Shown in pieces: positions 15,699 through 21,406 of a stretch of DNA of 25,052 nucleotides; the stretch's first letter is position 1; the number at the start of each line of letters is the position of its first letter. The stretch is from Bacillota bacterium. GTDB taxonomy: Bacteria > Bacillota > Clostridia > Saccharofermentanales > Saccharofermentanaceae. The stretch spans positions 1-25,052 of the forward strand of contig JAEWUD010000001.1 in assembly GCA_023397475.1 (NCBI GenBank), written 5' to 3'. The notes below the pieces were generated by a model, which worked only from the letters and a program-made list of their open reading frames with translations, made no database searches and was not told the origin of the DNA. The translations under genes were made by a program, and so were the position numbers.

Positions 15699-15844
15699 GC
15701 AGGACTAAGATTTGTGGTGTTGCGGGGTATTGCCTTCGTAGCAGGTGATGCTCGCGTCAGTGCCTGCGGCGCTTTGTTACTCGTTCCAGTCACGAGGGGA
15801 ATCATCAAGTAAAAAGGGGAAGTGCATCCTAGTCGCATTTCCTC

Positions 15845-15965
15845 TCATTGATTACGTATGAATCCGGCAAAATGTGACTTTTCGTATGTGATCAATGAAT
15901 AAAAAAGGTTATTCGTCAATGATTACCTACTAAATCGGCAAAAATAGCTTTCTGGTATGTATAAC
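15845..15965 (+). repeat. 71-bp tandem repeat, two units, with TCATTGA/TCAATGA arms
   Basis: Blocks recur at exactly 71 nt: TGATTAC at 15849 and 15920, GGCAAAA at 15866 and 15937, GTATGT at 15884 and 15955. The first unit is bounded by TCATTGA (15845-15851) and TCAATGA (15892-15898), which can pair. The array shares TTATTCGTCAATGAT (15909-15923) with the reverse complement of the 20.4-kb array. Confidence 0.65.
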
Positions 15966-16243
15966 TATGTGATGCCCCTACATATTTTGTCGTTAATATA
16001 TATTTCGGAGAATCTCATAATAAACACTTCCAGTCTTCCCCGAACACACTTTCACATCTCCAGGGCTTCCTCGTCTAAATGCTCGTTCCCTTTTTTTCTC
16101 GGTTGATCCCGTTGTGCATCTCCGGCTTATCACAACTTCACATTTATCGTCAACATTGCCGGCATGGGTAGATATTTGTGCAGATTTGCAAGATCTTCCT
16201 GTTGACTTTCATTTTTTTCAAGGTTAAACTTCTCCTATAAAGC

Positions 16244-16277
16244 AAAGGCGTCGGGCAATCCCCCGGTGCCTTTTTTT
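16244..16277 (+). terminator. terminator-like hairpin 1
   Basis: AAAGGCGTCGGG (16244-16255) pairs with CCCGGTGCCTTT using two G-U wobbles, and the stem runs into seven Ts. It has no gene directly upstream on this strand. A possible promoter (TTGACT 16202-16207, 17-nt spacer, TAAACT 16225-16230) would make only a ~40-nt RNA. Confidence 0.7.
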
Positions 16278-16341
16278 CGCATCAGTGACGTACTAATGAC
16301 GCCGAGTGACATTGCCCCCATTTCCCCTTTTTCTCTGATAT

Positions 16342-16385
16342 AAGAAGCGTCGGTCCGTCTCCCGCGGTCGGCGCTTCTTCCTTGT
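16342..16385 (+). terminator. terminator-like hairpin 2
   Basis: AAGAAGCG (16342-16349) pairs with CGCTTCTT (16372-16379), extended inward through wobble pairs, and is followed by CCTTGTTT. The pyrimidine-rich lead-in and the GCGTCGG stem resemble hairpin 1 about 100 nt upstream. It lies directly before the -35 of the NimA-like gene and would insulate it from upstream transcription. Confidence 0.6.
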
Positions 16386-16415
16386 TTGCTGACGGCTGTA
16401 ATAAATTGTTATGGT
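16386..16415 (+). promoter_or_regulatory. promoter of the NimA-like gene
   Basis: TTGCTG (16386-16391), an 18-nt spacer, and TATGGT (16410-16415) with an extended TGT. The -35 overlaps the tail of the preceding terminator. The start codon is 75 nt downstream of the -10. Confidence 0.5.
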
Positions 16416-16489
16416 AAAATTGAACCAAGACCTCTGGCAAATATGCGCCGGGATATCGAGAATACCACCATCATGTAAGGAGACAACCG

Positions 16490-16969
16490 ATGAGAAGATC
16501 CGACCGCCAGATTACCGATCCACAGGAGATCCTCAACATCATGCACACCTGTGACGTTTGTTACGTCGCTTTTTTTGCCGATGAATATCCCTATGTTGTC
16601 CCGTTGAATTTTGGAGTGCAGCTCACGGACGGACGATTTCGTCTGTTTTTTCACGGAGCTGACGCCGGCACGAAGATGGCCCTCCTTCGCAAGGATCCGC
16701 ACGTCGCGTTCTCGATGAGCGGATCCCACAACTACATCCCGGGTGGCGAGGACGCCTGCGACGCGACCATGGAGTACGAGAGTGTTTGCGGCAACGGCAC
16801 GATACGAGTCGTCGCGGAAGACGAGAAGATCGAGGCACTTACAAGTCTGATGCGACAATACGAGGCGGCTGATACCTATCACTTCAATCCCGCAGATGTT
16901 AAACACATCGCGGTTCTCTGTCTGGATGTAAACGAAATTACCGGCAAGCGTCTGCGTCGCAAGGCGTAA
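16490..16969 (+). CDS. pyridoxamine 5'-phosphate oxidase-fold flavoprotein, NimA/nitroimidazole-reductase-like
   Basis: A 159-residue split-barrel FMN-binding protein of the NimA-like family. It starts MRRSDRQITDPQEILNIM, the usual opening. It then shows CYVAFFADEYPYVVPLNFG (24-42) and FFHGADAGTKMALLRKDPHVAFSM (53-76), which form the flavin pocket and dimer face. Some family members reduce 5-nitroimidazoles to harmless amines; many have unknown substrates. AAGGAG lies 7 nt before the ATG. The gene has its own promoter and stands alone between repeat-rich regions. The resistance function is not proven by sequence. Confidence 0.85.
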   Translation: MRRSDRQITDPQEILNIMHTCDVCYVAFFADEYPYVVPLNFGVQLTDGRFRLFFHGADAGTKMALLRKDPHVAFSMSGSHNYIPGGEDACDATMEYESVCGNGTIRVVAEDEKIEALTSLMRQYEAADTYHFNPADVKHIAVLCLDVNEITGKRLRRKA

Positions 16970-17070
16970 GTCTGAGAGGTATTCGACTCTCGTTGGTCTG
17001 AACATCCGTTCTTATTGAGGCCATAACACTTCAAGTTTTGTATGACGGTAGGCGAGCATTCGGCGAGCGA

Positions 17071-17098
17071 ACTTCCGCAGGATCGAAGATCCGAAGAC
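17071..17098 (-). repeat. dispersed 28-nt element, copy 2 (inverted)
   Basis: Reverse complement of 15647-15674 with two mismatches; the core GGATCGAAGATCC is the inverted copy. It lies between the NimA-like gene and the TetR promoter, in sequence that encodes nothing recognisable (16970-17131). Confidence 0.6.
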
Positions 17099-17131
17099 CC
17101 GTGAGTGAGATGAATGCGAGACCACCGTGTC

Positions 17132-17159
17132 TTGACATGGCAATAACAGATATGATAAC
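17132..17159 (+). promoter_or_regulatory. promoter of the TetR-phosphotransferase operon
   Basis: A consensus -35 TTGACA (17132-17137) is followed after 16 nt by GATAAC (17154-17159) as the best -10. TATGAT (17151-17156) is a better hexamer but would leave a 13-nt spacer. The -10 enters the left arm of the 42-bp palindrome, so a bound repressor would block polymerase. Confidence 0.5.
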
Positions 17160-17196
17160 CTCCAGTTATTGAACACGTTCAATAACTGGAGGTTAT
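17155..17196. promoter_or_regulatory. 42-bp perfect palindrome, probable TetR operator overlapping start site and SD
   Basis: Two perfect 20-nt arms (17155-17174 and 17177-17196) flank the dinucleotide AC. The inner arm reads CCTCCAGTTATTGAAC. The right arm contains the GGAGG ribosome binding site of the TetR gene (17188-17192), 6 nt before its ATG at 17199. Position, length and symmetry fit an autoregulatory operator. If transcription begins upstream of it, the RNA hairpin would also mask the SD. Confidence 0.7.
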
Positions 17197-17198
17197 TT

Positions 17199-17855
17199 AT
17201 GCCGACAAAATCACAAAAGCTCGACACAACGAAAGAGAAGCTTCGTCGCGCCGCCCATGATCTTCTCTCCGCCACTTCATCCCCTGCCGAAGTCACCTCC
17301 CGAGCTATCGCCGAGAAGGCCGGCGTTCCCGTAGCGATGATCAATTACAGCTTCGGGTCCCGCGAGGCGCTTCTTTTCGCGGTATTTCAAGATCTCTACA
17401 CACAGATTGTCGCCTCTGACGCTACACTCTCCGCAATACTGCGAAGCGACGCGACACCCAAGGCCAAGCTCAAGGCGCTCCACTTGGCCGTTCTCCGGTT
17501 CATGCTCGATAATTTCTCCTTTTCGGAAGCCATCCTCCGGCATGTCCTCCTCCATCGGGACCTCTCCGTAGACCAGAACAGCCTTCCCTTCGTTATCGCG
17601 CATTTCGCCGGCTCGCGAAGTGATGCCGCATGCCGCCTGATCGCATACGAGCTCTCTTCCACAATGCAGTTGGTCGTCCTCCGACACGTGGAGTTGTCCG
17701 CTTACTGCGGCCTTCAGCTGAATACCGAAGCAGGGCTGATCGAATTTGTTGACCGGCAGATGGATCTCTACCTTCCGGACTCTCCCGACATCGAGAGCTC
17801 AGATTCCCTTGTCTCCAACGCGAAAAGCACCTCGCACGATCGGAGTCAACCATGA
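17199..17855 (+). CDS. TetR-family transcriptional regulator (operon with phosphotransferase-like gene)
   Basis: 218 residues. The N-terminal TetR HTH domain lies at about 10-60, with helix-turn-helix EVTSRAIAEKAGVPVAMINYSFGSREAL (31-58). The C-terminal helical ligand-binding domain follows, with a hydrophilic tail rich in Ser and Asp. The start at 17199 has GGAGG 6 nt upstream; an in-frame TTG at 17169 lies inside the operator and is rejected. The stop overlaps the next gene's start as ATGA (17852-17855), so regulator and enzyme are made together. It probably represses its own operon through the 42-bp palindrome and is released by a ligand, perhaps the enzyme's substrate. Confidence 0.88.
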   Translation: MPTKSQKLDTTKEKLRRAAHDLLSATSSPAEVTSRAIAEKAGVPVAMINYSFGSREALLFAVFQDLYTQIVASDATLSAILRSDATPKAKLKALHLAVLRFMLDNFSFSEAILRHVLLHRDLSVDQNSLPFVIAHFAGSRSDAACRLIAYELSSTMQLVVLRHVELSAYCGLQLNTEAGLIEFVDRQMDLYLPDSPDIESSDSLVSNAKSTSHDRSQP

Positions 17856-20284
17856 GATACATCTATTCTCTCCGCGAACTCCCCTCTGGCGTCGACCTTC
17901 ATTTCGGCGGCAAAGCGGAAGCCCTCTCACGCCTCCTTCTCCGTCGAATGCCCGTACCGCCCGGATACGTTATCGCCGCCGAGGGATTTTCCCGGGAAAA
18001 GCAAGGTCTGGAGCTCCGACCCGATGCGGCGAAAGAACTCGCGCGACTTCTTCCCCGGTTATCGACGCGTCACACCTACGCCGTCCGATCCTCTGCCGTC
18101 GGGGAAGACGGCAAATACGCATCCTTCGCGGGGGCCTATGAGACCGTCCTTAACGTCCTGCCGCAGGATATCCCCGAAGCTGTTTCTCGCGTCGCCGCAT
18201 CATCAAATTCCGAACGCGTCCGTCAATACGCGGCGCATCGCGGTCGGGACGTCGGTCCGATGGCCGTCATTATCCAGCGGATGGTACCGGCAGAATTCGC
18301 TGGCGTGCTCTTCACCGCAGATCCCGTCACCGGCAGCGCCGCGCGCATGACCGGCAATGTCGTGCAGGGGCTCGGCGAGCGACTCGTGTCCGGCGATGCC
18401 GATCCATACGTCTTCACCTATGAACTTTTCGCGAAAAGATATTCCGGCGACCCCCGGTATCGCAATGCCGCACGAAGAATCGTCCGACTCGCCGCCCGAC
18501 TCGCACGCGAAGAAGGCCTCCCGCTGGATATCGAGTGGGCCGTGGCCGGGGGACGTGTGCATCTCCTGCAATCTCGACCGATCAGCACCCTGTCACCGGG
18601 CGACGAGAATGCTTACGATATTAACGAATCTCTCACCGGAGAGTATCTCTTCTCCAAGACCAATGTCGGCGAGATCTTCATGCACCCCGTTCCTCCGATG
18701 ACGCACAGCATTCTCCGGACCATGTTCATCGAACTCGGCATTCCGCTGATCTCCAATATCCACGGCCGCTTATATATGAATGTCAGCGCCGTCTGCTCCA
18801 TGCTCGTGTCCTTTGGAATTCCTCGCGAAAAGGCCTTCGCCCAAGTCAAAGATCTTGTGGGAGCGCTTCCCGCCGGCATTGAGGTCCCGATCTATCCCTT
18901 TGATAAAAGACCCTTGTTTCGCAAGCTTCTCACAATGTTTCTTCCTGCGCCGCGAAGCAAATTCGTCCGACTGACCGGACGCGACTTTCCGGATCGCATC
19001 AATGAGATCGGAGAAGAATTGATTGCGATCGTGCGGAGAACGGACAACCCGGAGGAACTGTACAAACTCTGGTTTGATGCCTGCAATCCGTACATGCAGG
19101 GTGTGCTCAAGGCGATCGTCAGCGGACTTCAGATCAAGCCGCTTTTCGGGACGAGGGAGAAGCTCGAAGCGATCTGCGGCCCCATCCTGACCGACGAACT
19201 CTGTTCCAACACCGCATCCGACGGGGCCCTCGAGAGCCTGCGTCCCATTCTTGCCATCGGAGAAATTCTCGACGGTCGCATGACCCGCGCCGAATACCGC
19301 CGCCTCTACGGCCATCGCCACGCGGAAGAGATGGACGTCTCCCGTCCGTATCCCTACGAGAATCCGAACTTCCCGGATGATCTCATCCGGGCGTACCAAT
19401 CCTCAGATTTCCTCGCCGCCCGACAGAAGAACGCGCAGGAGCAGCGCCATCACGACGCCGTACAACGATTCAAGACGGCTCATCCCAAAGAGTCGCGCCG
19501 TATCGACAGGATCTTGCGAGACTTCAATCGCGCCGTCACCAAACGTGAAAAGCTCCGCAGTGACTCGGTTCGCCTGTTTTGCCTGATTCGGGAGTATCTT
19601 CTAAAGATTTCCGCGCTGTCAGGGGTGGGCGATGACATCTTCTATCACACATTCCACGAGGCCCTCGAGCTGCTGCGCGGAATCCGGCCCGATCCGGGGC
19701 TTATCGCAGCGCGGCGTGAGAACCATGAGAAGAACCTCGCGATGCCCGAGTTTCCCAACCTGATCGTCGGAAGATTCGAACCCGAGATTTGGCTTCGCGA
19801 AAAGAATCGCAGGATGGATATAACAGTTTTCGGGCGAAATATGGATGACTCCTGGGATACATCCTCAGATTCCTCCCCGACGACTGCCTCGGAGGTTGCT
19901 TCAGGCAGCGCCTCGGGGACTGTCCCAGGTTCTGCCTCGTGTACTACGTTGGGAATTGAGGTCAATGGACTGATCGGGTGCGCAGGCAAAGCAGAGGGTC
20001 GAGTCCGGATACTGCAGGATCTACGCGACGCCGACGATCTGCTATCCGGCGAGATTCTCGTCGTGGTAGCGGCCAATATCGGTTGGATCTCTATCTTCCC
20101 GCGAGCGGCCGCAATCATCACCGATATCGGCGCGCCGCTCTCGCACGCGATCATCGTCGCCCGGGAGCTCGGGATACCCTCGATCGTCGGCTGTGGGAAC
20201 GCGACCACCGTGCTCAAGACAGGTGATCATGTGGTGGTCGATGCGAACACCGGGCGGATTCGTCGTGTGTGGAAGGATGGTTGA
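17852..20284 (+). CDS. PEP-synthase/rifampin-phosphotransferase-like three-domain protein
   Basis: 810 residues with the RPH/PEP-synthase order. The N-terminal PPDK-type ATP-grasp domain (about 1-265) has FGGKA with K21, YAVRSSAVGEDGKYASFAG (76-94), IIQRMVPAEFAGVLFTADPVTG and DIEWAVAGGRVHLLQSRPIS. A large middle domain follows (about 273-665), opening YDINESLTGEYLFSKTNVGE as in rifampin phosphotransferases. A Ser/Thr/Ala-rich linker (about 668-701) leads to a C-terminal swivelling phosphohistidine domain with GAPLSHA, catalytic H765. Such enzymes move the beta-phosphate of ATP through the histidine to a substrate, with AMP as the leaving product. Rifamycin inactivation is plausible given the TetR partner, but the acceptor may be different. 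Middle-domain substrate residues cannot be judged without alignment. Confidence 0.85.
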   Translation: MRYIYSLRELPSGVDLHFGGKAEALSRLLLRRMPVPPGYVIAAEGFSREKQGLELRPDAAKELARLLPRLSTRHTYAVRSSAVGEDGKYASFAGAYETVLNVLPQDIPEAVSRVAASSNSERVRQYAAHRGRDVGPMAVIIQRMVPAEFAGVLFTADPVTGSAARMTGNVVQGLGERLVSGDADPYVFTYELFAKRYSGDPRYRNAARRIVRLAARLAREEGLPLDIEWAVAGGRVHLLQSRPISTLSPGDENAYDINESLTGEYLFSKTNVGEIFMHPVPPMTHSILRTMFIELGIPLISNIHGRLYMNVSAVCSMLVSFGIPREKAFAQVKDLVGALPAGIEVPIYPFDKRPLFRKLLTMFLPAPRSKFVRLTGRDFPDRINEIGEELIAIVRRTDNPEELYKLWFDACNPYMQGVLKAIVSGLQIKPLFGTREKLEAICGPILTDELCSNTASDGALESLRPILAIGEILDGRMTRAEYRRLYGHRHAEEMDVSRPYPYENPNFPDDLIRAYQSSDFLAARQKNAQEQRHHDAVQRFKTAHPKESRRIDRILRDFNRAVTKREKLRSDSVRLFCLIREYLLKISALSGVGDDIFYHTFHEALELLRGIRPDPGLIAARRENHEKNLAMPEFPNLIVGRFEPEIWLREKNRRMDITVFGRNMDDSWDTSSDSSPTTASEVASGSASGTVPGSASCTTLGIEVNGLIGCAGKAEGRVRILQDLRDADDLLSGEILVVVAANIGWISIFPRAAAIITDIGAPLSHAIIVARELGIPSIVGCGNATTVLKTGDHVVVDANTGRIRRVWKDG

Positions 20285-20389
20285 TTCGCTATATTTTAGG
20301 AGCGCCGGCGGGTCCGGCGCAGATTAGTAGTCGCGCCGCGATGCGGCGATCTGACAAAAGAAGTAAGAGTGTCCCCGGCACCCCGAAGT

Positions 20390-20591
20390 AGTATAAAAAT
20401 CAGCCTTCACTCCTGTTTTGACGGTTATCATTGATAAGGAATTGCATTCTTGCTCAATGAGGAAGTATAAATTTGTGAGTCCCATTGAATTTTGGTAGTT
20501 ATCATTGACGAATAATGTGCTTATTGCTCAATGAGGAAGTATAAAATCGCAAGGCTCGTCGAGTTTTGGTGGTTATCATTGAATAATATCT
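20390..20591 (+). repeat. exact 74-bp-period tandem repeat array (about 2.7 units)
   Basis: GTTATCATTGA occurs at 20424, 20498 and 20572, each 74 nt apart. TTGCTCAATGAGGAAGTATA occurs at 20450 and 20524, and a decayed AGTATAAA at 20390 fits the same register. In each unit TCATTGA and TCAATGA can pair across 19 nt. Between these conserved blocks the units differ, so the repeat is old or selected for the blocks only. In reverse complement it resembles the 15.85-kb array. Confidence 0.75.
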
Positions 20592-20701
20592 AAATATTCG
20601 CCCCCATGTTTGATATTTACTTCTCCAATAATAGCAATACAGGGGAATTTCGTCTGGAACTGCTCTATACAAGGCCGTATATCGTAATCATGTTTTTACA
20701 T

Positions 20702-20743
20702 CAAAAACACCGCCAGGAATCGAGTCTCCCCGATTACTGGCGG
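20702..20743 (-). terminator. intrinsic terminator of the rubredoxin-like gene
   Basis: CCGCCAG (20710-20716) pairs with CTGGCGG (20737-20743); after one mismatch the inner stem AATCG/CGATT continues. On the minus strand the stem is followed by TGTTTTTGA. It lies 46 nt past the stop at 20789. Confidence 0.8.
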
Positions 20744-20788
20744 CATTTCATCTTTTCTTATTCTATTAAATACGCAAAACCGCTGTCG

Positions 20789-21127
20789 TTACCACTTACC
20801 CCGGCTCGCGTGTCCCGCAATCTCAGCCTTGCTTCTCTGCTTCATAAGACTCGCTTCTCCCAGCGCCTTCTCAAAGACAGATACGCAGGGCGGGTCTAGA
20901 TTGATCTCTATTCCCTCGGCGGCTAACTCCTTGATCCTGTTCGCATGCTTGATGATTTCCATGTGAATATCGTTGGTCCGCTCGGAGTCGATGACCTTCT
21001 TCGCTTCTTCTTCGGTCAGCGCAATAAACTTGTCCTTCGTGGCACCGCACTTCGGGCAAACCTCGGGAGCCTCGGGTCCTGTGTGAATGAAACCGCAAAC
21101 GGAACATTTCCATAAAAGTGTAATCAT
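20789..21127 (-). CDS. rubredoxin-like iron protein with helical tail
   Basis: 112 residues. The first ~35 form a rubredoxin-like iron site of the type at the end of rubrerythrins: WKCSVCGFIHTGPEAPEVCPKCGATKDKF, with C8, C11, C24 and C27 as ligands. The remaining ~75 residues are polar and probably helical (EEEAKKVIDSERTNDIHMEIIKHANRIKELAAEG), with no ferritin-like diiron motif. Such proteins carry electrons in oxygen or peroxide defence of anaerobes; the partner is not indicated by context. The start has GGAGG 8 nt upstream. It is monocistronic with its own terminator. Confidence 0.85.
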   Translation of the reverse strand: MITLLWKCSVCGFIHTGPEAPEVCPKCGATKDKFIALTEEEAKKVIDSERTNDIHMEIIKHANRIKELAAEGIEINLDPPCVSVFEKALGEASLMKQRSKAEIAGHASRGKW

Positions 21128-21164
21128 CTCTTCATCCTCCTTTTTTATACTAACCTACGATATT

Positions 21165-21170
21165 ATTATA
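21165..21170 (-). promoter_or_regulatory. -10 element for the rubredoxin-like gene
   Basis: A perfect TATAAT lies on the minus strand (21170-21165), 38 nt before the ATG. No convincing -35 is visible. The upstream region (21190-21270) holds several short inverted repeats, such as CATCAAA/TTTGATG, and a direct repeat GATGCTCGAG (21210 and 21248). Confidence 0.35.
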
Positions 21171-21406
21171 ATCCAAGATTCGGCCGCAACACATCAAATC
21201 TCGGTTCAAGATGCTCGAGCGTTTGATGAGCTTCTTTTCCCCAGATCGATGCTCGAGGTCAGAGAAGCTAGCCGAATGCTCGTTTTCCAATATAGCAAAA
21301 ATTGATTTTTCGTGATATGTTACATTCAATGCAACAAGACAACCGGGGTGCTTTTCGTGCATCCCTTAGTACGACATTCTTACCGACAACGAAGGTGGTA
21401 CCGACT

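Larger units (their letters stand above)
15648..16489. other. gene-free 0.84-kb region, AT-richer than neighbours, rich in repeats and hairpins
   Basis: No credible protein-coding frame is present. In order it holds the right arm of the long inverted repeat (to 15698), a second copy of AGGTGATGCTC (15743-15753, also at 15671-15681), a hairpin CTCGT..ACGAG near 15780-15796, a two-unit 71-bp tandem repeat (15845-15965), an AT-rich stretch without recognised features (about 15966-16200), two similar terminator hairpins (16244-16277 and 16342-16385) and the promoter of the NimA-like gene. No tRNA or known riboswitch was recognised. Confidence 0.6.
20285..20788. other. gene-free 0.5-kb region with hairpins and a tandem array
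   Basis: After the phosphotransferase stop come two GC-rich hairpins without T-runs: GCGCCGG..CCGGCGC (20302-20320) and CGCCGC-GAT-GCGGCG (20334-20348). A 74-bp-period tandem array follows (20390-20591). A stretch of about 110 nt without recognised features (20592-20700) precedes the minus-strand terminator of the rubredoxin-like gene (20702-20743). An open frame at 20606-20899 exists but overlaps that terminator and the antisense of the next gene, and is not believed. Confidence 0.6.

Noticed and set aside
15648..16489. tRNA, small stable RNA or riboswitch in the long gene-free stretch
   Set aside because: No T-loop/acceptor pattern or known riboswitch core could be found by eye on either strand; only hairpins and repeats are supported.
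17012..17344. 110-codon minus-strand frame through the TetR promoter
   Set aside because: It crosses the perfect palindrome, the promoter and the start of the TetR gene; no SD and no domain.
20390..20591. CRISPR array
   Set aside because: Unit length 74 bp with conservation in two blocks and only 2-3 units, no constant 24-40-nt repeat with unique spacers, and no cas genes.
20606..20899. 97-codon plus-strand frame before the rubredoxin-like gene
   Set aside because: It overlaps the terminator and the 3' end of the minus-strand rubredoxin-like gene, and has no SD or recognisable motif.
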